Below, in pieces: positions 10,001-18,451 of a stretch of 64,000 bases of DNA. The translations under genes and the position numbers were made by a program. The DNA is taken from positions 1,984,001 through 2,048,000 of the forward strand of contig NZ_OX638201.1 of the NCBI RefSeq assembly GCF_951805225.1, read 5' to 3'. Below the pieces are notes generated by a model. That model had not been told where the DNA came from, made no database searches, and was given only the letters and a program-made list of their open reading frames with translations. Numbering within the stretch: the first letter of the stretch is position 1; every line of letters begins with the position of its first letter. The DNA comes from an uncultured Flavobacterium sp. (GTDB lineage: Bacteria; Bacteroidota; Bacteroidia; Flavobacteriales; Flavobacteriaceae).

Positions 10001-11008
10001 GCCTTGTCCTGACGTAATCGTTGCTCCCGCAGGAACTGTCCAGTTGTAAGTTGCTCCTGCAATGCTATTTATAGAATAGGTTTTACCCGTTTCGTTGTTA
10101 TATACTTTTGCATCGCCCAAAACTCCATAAGTAAAACTTCCGCTGTAAACGCGAACATAATCTACTTGTAGTTTTGCCGGAAAATCAGCTGGAATTGGTT
10201 CTACACCAGCGCCATTTACACTTGTATAAGGCGTTCCCGCGCTACCAACAGCCAGATTTAAAATGATATAAAACTGTTGATCGTTAAAAGGCCATCCGCC
10301 ATTTACAGTCGTATTTGGTGTTGCAGTGTGAAATAAATTGCCGTCAATAAACCATTTTATGATATTTGGTCCCCATTCTACAGCATAAACGTGAAATTCT
10401 GTAGACAAATCAGTTGGAGAACTGTAACTTCTTCCTGTAAAATGATAACCTCCGCCATCGTAATGTATTGTTCCATCGATAGATTTTGGGTTTCTGTGTT
10501 TGGCTTCCATGATATCAATTTCACCTGTAAAAGGCCAATTTGACGTCCCCGCCGGTAACATCCAGAATGCAGGCCAAGCGCCCATTCCGTTAGACAATTT
10601 CATACGAGCTTCGATTCTTCCGTACTTAATCGAATACTTTCCTTCAGTAGTTAATTTTGCCGAAGAATACGGTTGCGCCGGAAATGCAGCATTTGGTTCG
10701 TATTTTGCCTGAATATTCAAATAACTATCCGTTCCTTCCTTGACAATCGTTGCCTGATTAGGATCATAACGTTGTGCTTCACCGTTTCCGAAACCACAAA
10801 GAGAAGGACAACCGTTTCCTGTAATGCTTTGCCATTTTGTTGCATCTACAGTTGTGCCATTAAATTCATCAGACCAAATTAAAGTGTTGCATTGTGCCTG
10901 AAGTTTTAGAAAAGGAGACAACATAATAAGTGTCATTATAAAACACCTCTTTAAAAAATAGTAATTGCTTTTCGGTGGTCGGCCGAAAAAAGGGTCATTT
11001 TGTTTCAT
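7046..11008 (-). CDS. Large multidomain GH16 beta-glucanase with T9SS tag
   Basis: This 1320-residue secreted enzyme opens with a signal region whose hydrophobic part is about residues 22-38, ending KLQAQ. The GH16 domain (about 40-290) has the motif EIDIME with nucleophile Glu163 and acid/base Glu168, as in laminarinases. A PKD-like stretch (about 295-375) follows. Then come three related repeats of about 175 residues (about 377-550, 551-728, 729-900) that I cannot assign to a known family; each ends in YYFDN. Next are a DUF1349-like beta-sandwich (about 902-1083), a discoidin/F5-8C module (about 1088-1222) and a T9SS C-terminal domain ending KKLIKQ. It probably cleaves beta-1,3 or mixed beta-glucan. 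The regulator at 11434-14364 lies upstream on the same strand and is the obvious controller. Confidence 0.9.
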   Translation of the reverse strand: MKQNDPFFGRPPKSNYYFLKRCFIMTLIMLSPFLKLQAQCNTLIWSDEFNGTTVDATKWQSITGNGCPSLCGFGNGEAQRYDPNQATIVKEGTDSYLNIQAKYEPNAAFPAQPYSSAKLTTEGKYSIKYGRIEARMKLSNGMGAWPAFWMLPAGTSNWPFTGEIDIMEAKHRNPKSIDGTIHYDGGGYHFTGRSYSSPTDLSTEFHVYAVEWGPNIIKWFIDGNLFHTATPNTTVNGGWPFNDQQFYIILNLAVGSAGTPYTSVNGAGVEPIPADFPAKLQVDYVRVYSGSFTYGVLGDAKVYNNETGKTYSINSIAGATYNWTVPAGATITSGQGTNAITVNWGTSGGDVSVATTVSGCAANTYKLAVTTEVPLPVERIYEDFQTNRNIVYGLKTGVLTEAVANPSATGINTSASVGKYVRNASELYDVLNIKNVVISNANDYVYGRKKISFDIYTSAPVGTKISMQLENSLVTTATNFPSGRHSGYKATTTVQNKWETIEFEFEKVIDPNTSALTINNVVFLFESNSNSGATYYFDNLLTKAAPEKPIIATDVLQNYDGINKIIKGTTTGTYSVVANPGTNSVNNSANVAKYVRNVTEQYDVLFFNTQSTIEDAGLLKNQTNKIMIDVYTTAPIGTVVSLNLENSATSLPANYPTGRNSNYVAITTKQNQWETLTFYYNSSPDAGTSNLAVNQMVILANSGSYTNDTYYFDNIRIGSTKLPDTYTPGVVYEDYQTVHNITFRDAIGTYTPNTANPNASGINTSTNVGKYVRKSTELYDNFSFNTTLNNIGEFKSGTKKFAMDVYTSAPVGSIISWQAESSASIPSNYPTGRHSIYQAVVKQTNTWHTLVFTYASSPDASTLDSEVNRFVFLLEPGTSSGNTYYFDNIRAVNLVSTENPPATLPAPWVSTDLGAVTPAGEATHASGTFTIKGSGNDIWDTGDQFQFVNQPITGDAEIIAKVNSLTNTNTYAKAGVMFRETLTTTSKHAMTDVSAAAGLEFLTRDAVSGITTATVVAGTAPKWIRVTRAGNVFTSYTSDNGTTWTQLGAPKTIAMANTIYAGMAVTSHANGTLATGVFSDVIVRNITPPTNNVNLALAKTATASTEENATFSSAKATDGDAGTRWASSFANASEWIYVDLGSNYNINRVVLKWEAAFATQYKVQISTDNVFTENETVNTQTASDGGTDDLTVSGTGRYIRVLCTTKALAPYGYSLFEIEAYGSASTAKKASAITEEAQAENTTFAIYPNPASSYVQLLLPEKLDNKVVTIYDDAGTLVSQNKFDANTTEGVIDISRLRRGIYILNFKSDQKSWTKKLIKQ

Positions 11009-11234
11009 TTTTTTAGTTTTTTGTTAGTAAAGTTCCATTAACCCAACAAATCCTATATCTCGCAAAGAAATAGCTATTATTGTATTAATAAGATGACAAT
11101 ATTAACAAATAAACCACCTAAAAGGTCAATTTTGGGATACGGTTTGACTACGGTGTTTATAAAAAAATGTAATAAATAGCCCGCAAAACCCGTGAAATCA
11201 CTTCAGATTTTACTTAATAATAAAAATCGAAATT

Positions 11235-11397
11235 GAAATGTGCCTTTAGGCACTAAATATTGGTAGAAAACACAATTGAGAATAAATTTGGCGTGCCGTA
11301 GGTACGCAACAAAATGACGACTATTGCGTACCTACGGCACGCCAGCGAATGTTAAAATCTAATGGCTACCAACATTTAGTGCCTAAAGGCACATTTC
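11235..11397. repeat. Nested double palindrome, copy 1
   Basis: Outer arms at 11235-11266 and 11366-11397 (32 bases, one mismatch) contain GTGCC...GGCACTAAATATTGGTAG. Inside are perfect 20-base arms at 11290-11309 and 11324-11343 (GGCGTGCCGTAGG...) around a 14-base loop. A second copy lies at 49391-49546. The element sits in the 425-base gap upstream of the GH16 gene (11009-11433). The rest of that gap shows no gene and no clear promoter match. Confidence 0.85.
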
Positions 11398-11433
11398 ATA
11401 TTGTCAACCCTGCATTTGTATTAATAACAAAAA

Positions 11434-14364
11434 TCAAAAATTCAAAATAAATTCCGTGATATTTGCCTCAGATGAAAGCTGCAGTTTCTTACGAATGCGA
11501 TATCTGGTATCTTCAACACCTCTTACAGAAATTCCTAAAAGCGGAGCAATTTCTTTAGTATTAAAATTCATTCGTAAATAAGCACACAATCTCATATCTC
11601 GTGGCGTCAATTCTGGGAAACTCGTCTTTAAACGTTGCATGAAATTATCATGAAGCTGATTAAAAATCTCTTCAAACTCGTTCCAATGCTGATCTCCTTT
11701 TAATTCGTGATCAATTATTCGGTTGATTTTAGTCAGTAAACTGAAATTTACATTTGGATCATTCTTCTTATCAATTTGCCCAATAAGTTCTTTTATCGAA
11801 AGTAAAATTTCATTCAAATGAATAAGATTCACCGTACTTGAAGCAACTTTTGCATTTTTAAGATTGATTGTCGTTTCGAGATTTTCTCTCATGATCGTCA
11901 TATTTTCCTGTTCCAATGCCAGTTTTTGCTCGTTTAATTCAGCACGATTTCGGAGTAATTCCTTTTCCTGATTCAAGATCAATTGTTCGCGTTCGCGTTC
12001 GGCAAGATTTTTTTGATACTTGATAATCGCATAAATCAAAACTCCAAATAGTATTAAATACAATATATAAGCCCAACTTGTGCGATACCACGGCGGCGAA
12101 ATTTCAAATCTAAAAACGGCTTCTTCGCTTACAACATCATAAATATTTTTTGCCCTTACGTGAAAAACATATTCGTTTTCAGACAAATTCGTGTATTCTT
12201 TTTCCGTTTGAAGGCTCCAATCAGACCATTTTGGCTCAAAGCCTTCCAGCCAATATTCGTATTGTGTTGCATCTGCTTCATCATAACAAAGTGACGCAAA
12301 TGAAAAGTGCAGCGCATTATTCGAATACGATAAAACAGGAGAAAGCTTCTCATTTACAGATTCCGTATTGGTTGGAAGAACATCATACCGACTCGAAAAC
12401 AACAAACTATCTTTTGGAAAAATACATTTAACCTCAGATATAATTGCTTTGTATTTTGACTGATACTTTTTGTTTTTAATCGCATTATAATGAATCAAAC
12501 CTTCTTGAGTTCCAAAAAATACATCTCCATTTGTAGTCGTTTGAATATTCTCGAAACCAGGAACATACAAATACCTGAGTTTTCTAAAAGGTAATTCTTC
12601 AACCTCAAACTTCCCTCCTACTTTTTGGCTCATTTTTCCAGTATTCTCTCCGGAAATGTACCAGATATTGTTTTGATTATCTGCTTTAAGCAAACGAATA
12701 TGGCTTTTCAATCCGAGATATTTTTTGAAAAGAGCGTCAGGAATCATTTTCTTCGAATTATAATCTTGTTTGTAAACTCCTTTAGTAGTTCCAAACAAAA
12801 TCTGATCGTTTATTTTGAAAGTATTCAGAAACAAACTCGACGGAAAACCCGCTTCCTGATTGTAAAAATCGATATTTGAAACGACATCAAATGCGGCATT
12901 AAACTTGATTTTATAGATTCCTTTATAGCCGTGAGCAATCCAGATATTTCCATTTTTTTCGGTTATAATAATTCTACTGCTTTCTTCAAAACCTTTTATT
13001 TTATGCTGATATACCCACGAATTATTTATGTTTTTTAGCAAATACAAACCATTGTAACCGCCAACAAGCAATAAATCAGGGTGATTCGGAATTAATACTC
13101 CTTGCCAAGCTCCATCTGTTTTAGCCAATAATTGCGCTGAATTTCCTTTTATTTCGAAAATTCCATTTTTTTCAAAAGCCAAAAGTGAATTTCCGAAAAT
13201 GCCAATATTCCACACATTTTCAGACATTCCCGAAATATGTTGAAAACGTACATTTTCATTTTTACCACTTTTATAAGCTTCCCAATCCAACCAAAAAACG
13301 CCATTATCTGTAGCTATATAAAGTTTGTTTTGATAAATTAAACTGCAATATATTTTGGTTTCAGCACTTGAAGTATCCAATATTCTTGATAATGGCGACG
13401 AAATCTGAATCATCGAAATTCCTTCTTTCAAAGTCACCCATAAATTGCCTGCTGTATCTGTTTTGAGATTCGTGACATAATCATTCTGCAAGCCCATTTG
13501 CTTGTTGATATGCTGAATTAAATTCCCCGCACGATCAATGACTATCAATCCGGTTTGGCGCGTTCCAATTCCTAAATATCCATCTGAAAGTTGAATTCCG
13601 GTCGAAATCTGATATTGCTTAAACAAATCATCGGCTTCGGTCACAAATGCTTTTAGCTGATTATTTTTATATAGAAAAAGTCCTTTTTTCTGTGTCAGAA
13701 TTAGCAAACCATCTTTAACTTCAAAAATTTTCCGAATCTTCATTCCGATAAACTGAGCACTATTTGGAATTTCTACCAAAACGTCATTTTTCAATTTCAA
13801 TAATCCTTTTACATCATCTGAAACATATATCTCTTTATTGACTTCAAAAAACTCATCAAACTTTGAATTCGGACGTATTGTCTTGATTTTATTATTCTTA
13901 TAAATAAACATTTCTTCATTTGAAAAAAATATCACTTCATTATTTCGAATAACAGTATGCAAAACATCTCCAAAATTCTTAGCCGAATTAGAAGCCAATT
14001 TCACTAAAGATGTATATTTATATTGCCCATTTGATAACTGAACCGCATAACCAAAATCACCCTGAGCGCCAACATACATTCGATTATTTTTATCAATGGC
14101 AAGCGACCGAACCATACTTCTGTTTTCGGGTTGCGTCACAATATTCCATCGCACGCCGTCAAATTGCATGATTCCAAAATGATTGGCAAAAAACATCATT
14201 CCTTTAGAATCTTGTAAAAGATCCCAATTTTCTGAAGCGGCTTTGTAAGTTTTCGGATTGTAATTGGTAATAAAAGGAACTCCAATTTTCTTAATTTGAG
14301 CGGTTCCAATTATGGGTACAAAGTATAGGTATAGAATTAAAATTCTAATTATAATTTTCGTCAT
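11434..14364 (-). CDS. Membrane-bound propeller/Y_Y_Y regulator with LuxR-type DNA-binding domain
   Basis: The 976 residues comprise a signal/anchor sequence (about 1-22), a region of two-component-regulator propeller repeats (about 30-660), a Y_Y_Y-type beta-sandwich (about 680-750), one transmembrane helix (about 760-782), a coiled coil rich in Glu, Gln and Leu (about 783-850) and a C-terminal helix-turn-helix of LuxR type (about 905-965, with TPRDMRLCAYLRM and GVEDTRYRIRKKL). I see no histidine kinase, ATPase or receiver domain, so this is not a full hybrid two-component system. It probably senses a glycan fragment in the periplasm and acts on DNA at the membrane. Its place upstream of the GH16, GH64, GH18 and protease genes on the same strand suggests that it controls them. 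That is inference. Confidence 0.85.
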   Translation of the reverse strand: MTKIIIRILILYLYFVPIIGTAQIKKIGVPFITNYNPKTYKAASENWDLLQDSKGMMFFANHFGIMQFDGVRWNIVTQPENRSMVRSLAIDKNNRMYVGAQGDFGYAVQLSNGQYKYTSLVKLASNSAKNFGDVLHTVIRNNEVIFFSNEEMFIYKNNKIKTIRPNSKFDEFFEVNKEIYVSDDVKGLLKLKNDVLVEIPNSAQFIGMKIRKIFEVKDGLLILTQKKGLFLYKNNQLKAFVTEADDLFKQYQISTGIQLSDGYLGIGTRQTGLIVIDRAGNLIQHINKQMGLQNDYVTNLKTDTAGNLWVTLKEGISMIQISSPLSRILDTSSAETKIYCSLIYQNKLYIATDNGVFWLDWEAYKSGKNENVRFQHISGMSENVWNIGIFGNSLLAFEKNGIFEIKGNSAQLLAKTDGAWQGVLIPNHPDLLLVGGYNGLYLLKNINNSWVYQHKIKGFEESSRIIITEKNGNIWIAHGYKGIYKIKFNAAFDVVSNIDFYNQEAGFPSSLFLNTFKINDQILFGTTKGVYKQDYNSKKMIPDALFKKYLGLKSHIRLLKADNQNNIWYISGENTGKMSQKVGGKFEVEELPFRKLRYLYVPGFENIQTTTNGDVFFGTQEGLIHYNAIKNKKYQSKYKAIISEVKCIFPKDSLLFSSRYDVLPTNTESVNEKLSPVLSYSNNALHFSFASLCYDEADATQYEYWLEGFEPKWSDWSLQTEKEYTNLSENEYVFHVRAKNIYDVVSEEAVFRFEISPPWYRTSWAYILYLILFGVLIYAIIKYQKNLAEREREQLILNQEKELLRNRAELNEQKLALEQENMTIMRENLETTINLKNAKVASSTVNLIHLNEILLSIKELIGQIDKKNDPNVNFSLLTKINRIIDHELKGDQHWNEFEEIFNQLHDNFMQRLKTSFPELTPRDMRLCAYLRMNFNTKEIAPLLGISVRGVEDTRYRIRKKLQLSSEANITEFILNF

Positions 14365-14640
14365 TTTGCTGCTGAGTGTAGGTTATTTTGTGATGTCGGA
14401 GTGCCACAATCTTAAAAACAACTACCGGGGAGAGGTTGCTTTTAAGGCAAAATAAAGTCGGTTATTAAGGCTTTAGAAATTATAATTTGATAACTTAAAG
14501 CCATTAAAAAAACGAATCTCTATATTCAAATATATAAAAATTTATTTTAATGCAACAAATTACATTTGAATTAGCGAATTTGATAATGGAGGAAAATTAG
14601 ATAATGTGGCAATTAGAAAATTAGATAATTTCTCAATGTC

Positions 14641-14675
14641 AAGCTTTGTCAAAGTTTTAAACTTTGACAAAGCTT
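14641..14675. repeat. AAGCTTTGTCAAAG palindrome
   Basis: Two perfect 17-base arms surround a single central base. Close relatives are at 19804-19840, 28920-28952 and 57414-57446. Confidence 0.85.
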
Positions 14676-14704
14676 ATATAGCTACAATCTTGTTATTTCG
14701 CGCC

Positions 14705-14737
14705 AAACCCGACAGGTTTTTAAAACCTGTCGGGTTT
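14705..14737. repeat. AAACCCGACAGG palindrome
   Basis: Two perfect 16-base arms (AAACCCGACAGGTTTT and its complement) surround one base. Relatives with a TGG loop lie at 52937-52967 and 53048-53080. It could end transcription in either direction. Confidence 0.8.
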
Positions 14738-14901
14738 ACTATGTGTTAATTACTAGCGTAGAATGGATTAAAATCCATCCCTACAATATAATTCGTTCCT
14801 TCGGAACTTAAAAAATATGCAACGCAATCGATCTCAACGAAACCTGAAACTTGAAACAAAAATTTAGACCTGAAACAAAAATTTAGACTTGAAACAAAAA
14901 A

Positions 14902-15534
14902 TTAAATCAAATCCCATAACTCTTCGTAACTATCAAAAAGTATTGCTCCTTCATTTTCCAGATCTTCGTTGTTATAACCATTTGCAAAACCATAGACTTT
15001 AAAACCACCTTTTGTTCCTGATATTACTCCGGCTTTGCTATCTTCTATAACAATGCAATCTTTAACCTCAAAACCCATTTCTTTTGCGGCATGCAGAAAA
15101 ATTCCGGGATCGGGTTTCCAACTATTAATTTGGTACGAGCTATAGATTTTATTTTCGAATTTATCGAGTAAACCTGCAACTTCAAGATTCAATCTGATTT
15201 TATCAACAGGACCGCTGGAAGCTACACAATATGGGATTTCAAGTTTATTTAAGAATTCAACAATACCTTCCATTGGTTTAACCTGCGTTTTGAAGGCTTC
15301 GAAACTTCTTTGACGATATTCACTTTCAAAATTATCCGGAAGCTTTTTACCAATTGCATTTTCAATATGTAAAAAACATTCTTTCAAATTACGCCCGTTA
15401 AATTCGCGATATGCATCTTCCAGTTTCATTTCGAAACCATATTCGGCACCCATCGAAAGTAAAATTCCGTTACCAATCTTTTCAGTATCAACAAGAACTC
15501 CGTCACAATCAAAAATAATACACTTAACTTCCAT
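14902..15534 (-). CDS. HAD-family phosphatase, beta-phosphoglucomutase-like
   Basis: The 210-residue cytoplasmic protein belongs to the haloacid dehalogenase superfamily, subclass I. Motif I is IIFDCDGVLVDTE with nucleophile Asp9 and Asp11. Motif II is CVASSGP, and motif III/IV are KPDPGIF and VIEDSKAGV. The cap sits between motifs I and II and is of the small helical type seen in beta-phosphoglucomutases and sugar-phosphate phosphatases. The substrate cannot be told from sequence. It is a separate transcription unit, with a gap of about 114 bases to the next gene upstream (15649-16578). Confidence 0.88.
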   Translation of the reverse strand: MEVKCIIFDCDGVLVDTEKIGNGILLSMGAEYGFEMKLEDAYREFNGRNLKECFLHIENAIGKKLPDNFESEYRQRSFEAFKTQVKPMEGIVEFLNKLEIPYCVASSGPVDKIRLNLEVAGLLDKFENKIYSSYQINSWKPDPGIFLHAAKEMGFEVKDCIVIEDSKAGVISGTKGGFKVYGFANGYNNEDLENEGAILFDSYEELWDLI

Positions 15535-15648
15535 ACTTTTTATTTACAATTTTAAACTATCTGACAACTTTAATCAGATGATTGGAATGTAAATTACAAA
15601 AATTAGGATGAAAACTGAACTTCACAAACTTAAAAAAATCCCAAATAT

Positions 15649-16578
15649 TTAATCGTGATTGACCATTTGGCGATAAAGCATCAAAACACCTTTTTCATTT
15701 CTTTTCCAGACATTAGTGCTTTTTCCGGTAACAATTGCTTTCCCTTTTTTATTATCCCACGAAACATCTACATAATAATATCCATATTCTAAAACAAATT
15801 TACCAAGCGAAATCATTGTACTTGCCCTGATTTGTATAGCGTCAATTGATAGACCGTTTGGCTTTTCGTGTTCCTGAAAATAGGATTTTATGTTATCAAT
15901 TCCCACCAACATTGGCGTATCATATGTCATATATATGGCATCTTTTTCAAAGAATTCTGTAGCATGTTTTTCGCCATCTCTTTTTTTTACAAGTTCTGCA
16001 ATGCGTTTATTACGCTTATTTACTTCATCAGAAATGGTTTTAGTTATCGAAAGCTTTGGCATAATAGTGGCTTCTGGCTTTAAAAATGAAAAATTAGATT
16101 TATCTACAGCACTATTTGCGCCCCAGATTTCAGAAATAAGTTTGAGATCCTGATTCTTTTCAATTCGCCAAACATTCATATATTTTCCTTCATAAACGAA
16201 TAAAGTTCCTCCGTTTCTGGTAAAATTATTCGTAAAAGTTCCAATCTCAATTAAGTAATTTTTGATTAACTGAACTTCATAAATATCCCTTTTATAGGTA
16301 TTGATCGTAACATTTTCGAACCATTGTTCATAATAGGATTTTATGCCGTTTTTTGTATATATCGTCGTATAATATTCCGGCATGCAAGTTGGCTCTTTGT
16401 CATCATAATATTTCATGACGACGTAGATATCTTTAGTTACAAAAGCATTCGCCAATTCACTATTTATAGATTTTAGTTTTTCTTTCCATTGTTCCGCATC
16501 TTTATTTTTTGGCTCTTGGCCAAAGGATTTTGAGAAAAATAAAAACACGATTACAATCCATAAATAGCTATTTCTCAT
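15649..16578 (-). CDS. Secreted protein with two NTF2/SnoaL-like domains
   Basis: The 309 residues start with a signal peptide (about 1-20, ending FSKSFGQ). Two similar halves follow (about 28-165 and 180-305). Each starts with a helix containing an EQWKEKL- or RNKRIAEL-type pattern and has a strand pair resembling the DUF4440/SnoaL-like fold (VMKYYDDKEPTCMPEYY in the first, ATEFFEKDAIYMTYD in the second). Proteins of this fold may be enzymes or ligand binders, and no function can be assigned. The gene diverges from kduI at 16804, so the 225 bases between them hold both promoters. Confidence 0.75.
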   Translation of the reverse strand: MRNSYLWIVIVFLFFSKSFGQEPKNKDAEQWKEKLKSINSELANAFVTKDIYVVMKYYDDKEPTCMPEYYTTIYTKNGIKSYYEQWFENVTINTYKRDIYEVQLIKNYLIEIGTFTNNFTRNGGTLFVYEGKYMNVWRIEKNQDLKLISEIWGANSAVDKSNFSFLKPEATIMPKLSITKTISDEVNKRNKRIAELVKKRDGEKHATEFFEKDAIYMTYDTPMLVGIDNIKSYFQEHEKPNGLSIDAIQIRASTMISLGKFVLEYGYYYVDVSWDNKKGKAIVTGKSTNVWKRNEKGVLMLYRQMVNHD

Positions 16579-16803
16579 TTTTCTTGTGGTATTTGAATTG
16601 ATAAGTTAAATATAATAAATAACTATTTAAAACACTAAAATTCAATAGATTAAATAGGAACACGCAAAATCCACCAAAAATCGACAACAATTTCATTCAC
16701 AAGCTTTTGGACGTTTTTATACCAATAATGTATTTTTATTAAATAATTGATTTGTATTTTTATAGAGTTATAAAATTCACATTGAACTCAAAACAAAAAA
16801 CAA

Positions 16804-17643
16804 ATGTCAATATCCTACGAATCACGATATGCGTCAAGTCCGCAAGCTGTAAAACAATACGACACTACACAATTAAGAGCCGAATTTTTAATTGATAATC
16901 TAATGAAAAAGGGAGAAATCGCCCTTACTTATTCTCATTATGATCGTTATATTGCAGGTTCAGCAGTTCCGGTTTCGCCTTTGAAATTGGAAACTATTGA
17001 TCCGCTTAAAGCTTCTTATTTTCTGGAAAGAAGAGAATTAGGAATTATTAATGTTGGTTCAAAAGGTTCGGTTGAAGTTGACGGAACTTCCTATGAATTG
17101 GGTCATAAAGACGCACTTTATATTGGAAGCGGAAATAAAGAAGTAATCTTCAAAAGTGATGATTCTGAAAATCCTGCTTTATTTTATCTGAATTCGGCTC
17201 CAGCCCACACTCAACATCCAATTAAAAAAGTGAGTTTGGCTGAAGCCAATAAATTACAATTGGGAACGATGGAAACGGCGAATCACAGAACGGTAAACCA
17301 AATGATTATTGGCGGAATCGTAACGACTTGTCAATTGCAAATGGGAATGACGGAACTAAAACCTGGAAGTGTTTGGAATACAATGCCGGCGCACGTTCAC
17401 GATCGTAGAATGGAAGTTTATTTCTATTTGAATATTCCGGAAAATCAGGCTGTTTGTCATTTTATGGGTGAACCTCAGGAAACGAGACACATTTGGATGA
17501 ACAATCATCAAGCGGTGATTTCTCCGCCTTGGTCAATTCATTCAGGTTCAGGAACTTCAAATTATACTTTTATCTGGGGAATGGCTGGTGAAAACCTTGA
17601 TTATGGAGATATGGATGTTGCTAAAATCACTGATTTAAGATAA
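16804..17643 (+). CDS. kduI: 5-dehydro-4-deoxy-D-glucuronate isomerase (KduI)
   Basis: KduI converts 4-deoxy-L-threo-5-hexosulose uronate, the form taken by unsaturated uronate released by GH88/GH105 enzymes, to 3-deoxy-D-glycero-2,5-hexodiulosonate in the cytoplasm. The 279-residue length is typical. The zinc ligands known for the family are present as His197, His199, Glu204 and His246 (in AHVHDRRMEVY and WSIHSGSG), one residue later than in the E. coli enzyme. It is the first gene of a short operon: kduD starts 5 bases after its stop. It feeds KdgK and the aldolase encoded further downstream. Confidence 0.96.
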   Translation: MSISYESRYASSPQAVKQYDTTQLRAEFLIDNLMKKGEIALTYSHYDRYIAGSAVPVSPLKLETIDPLKASYFLERRELGIINVGSKGSVEVDGTSYELGHKDALYIGSGNKEVIFKSDDSENPALFYLNSAPAHTQHPIKKVSLAEANKLQLGTMETANHRTVNQMIIGGIVTTCQLQMGMTELKPGSVWNTMPAHVHDRRMEVYFYLNIPENQAVCHFMGEPQETRHIWMNNHQAVISPPWSIHSGSGTSNYTFIWGMAGENLDYGDMDVAKITDLR

Positions 17644-17648
17644 GAATT

Positions 17649-18440
17649 ATGACAAACTTATTTGATATAAAAGGAAAAATCGCCTTAATTACAGGAAGTA
17701 CACACGGACTTGGATTGGCAATGGCGAAAGGTTTAGGTCAAGCCGGAGCGACAATTATCGTAAACGGAAACTCTTCTCAACAAAAAATTGATGACGCTGT
17801 AGCTGAACTTAAAAATGAAGGAATTAATGCAATCGGATATAAATTTAATGTAACCGATGAACAAGATGTTATAACTGCAATTCAGAAGATTGAAAGTGAA
17901 GTTGGACCGATTGCAATCCTGATTAACAATGCGGGAATAATCAAAAGAATTCCGCTTATCGAAATGGAAGTTGCCGATTTTAAAGAAGTAATTGATATTG
18001 ATTTAGTTTCGCCTTTTATAGTTTCAAAACATGTTGCCAAAGGAATGATCGAAAGACGTCAAGGAAAAATAATCAACATTTGTTCGATGATGAGTGAATT
18101 GGGTCGAAATACAGTTGGAGCTTATGCTGCTGCAAAAGGCGGACTGAAAATGCTGACCAAAAATATGGCAACGGAATGGGCAAAATATAACGTACAAATC
18201 AACGGAATTGGTCCCGGATATTTTGCAACCGAACAAACAAAACCTATTAGAGTTGACGGACATCCGTTTAACGATTTTATTATAAGTAGAACTCCTGCTG
18301 CAAAATGGGGCGATCCAAGTGATTTAGCCGGAGCAGCAATATTTTTATCTTCTAAAGCTAGTGATTTTGTAAACGGTCACATTTTGTATGTAGACGGCGG
18401 AATTCTCGCTACAATTGGTAAACCTTCTAACGAAAACTAA
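17649..18440 (+). CDS. kduD: 2-deoxy-D-gluconate 3-dehydrogenase (KduD), SDR family
   Basis: KduD reduces the KduI product to 2-keto-3-deoxygluconate (KDG) with NAD(P)H. The 263 residues show the short-chain dehydrogenase features: the TGSTHGLG cofactor loop near residue 17, NNAG, and a catalytic Tyr159/Lys163 pair (YAAAK). The gene follows kduI by 5 bases and precedes the DUF4861 gene by 11 bases, so the three are probably co-transcribed. Related SDRs include gluconate 5-dehydrogenases, but the pairing with kduI favours KduD. Confidence 0.93.
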   Translation: MTNLFDIKGKIALITGSTHGLGLAMAKGLGQAGATIIVNGNSSQQKIDDAVAELKNEGINAIGYKFNVTDEQDVITAIQKIESEVGPIAILINNAGIIKRIPLIEMEVADFKEVIDIDLVSPFIVSKHVAKGMIERRQGKIINICSMMSELGRNTVGAYAAAKGGLKMLTKNMATEWAKYNVQINGIGPGYFATEQTKPIRVDGHPFNDFIISRTPAAKWGDPSDLAGAAIFLSSKASDFVNGHILYVDGGILATIGKPSNEN

Positions 18441-18451
18441 AACCTCAAATT

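Larger units (their letters stand above)
14596..14905. repeat. Mosaic of palindromic repeat phrases in a 537-base gene-free gap
   Basis: The gap 14365-14901 contains no credible gene. It strings together several phrases seen elsewhere in the window: a TTAGATAATGTGGCAATTAG-like stretch (about 14596-14632), an AAGCTTTGTCAAAG palindrome (14641-14675), an AAACCCGACAGG palindrome (14705-14737), TGGATTAAAATCCA (about 14764-14777), GTTCCTTCGGAAC with a CTTCGG loop (about 14793-14806), and CCTGAAACTTGAAAC-type repeats (about 14843-14897). It lies downstream of the HAD phosphatase gene and upstream of the regulator gene. Confidence 0.75.
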
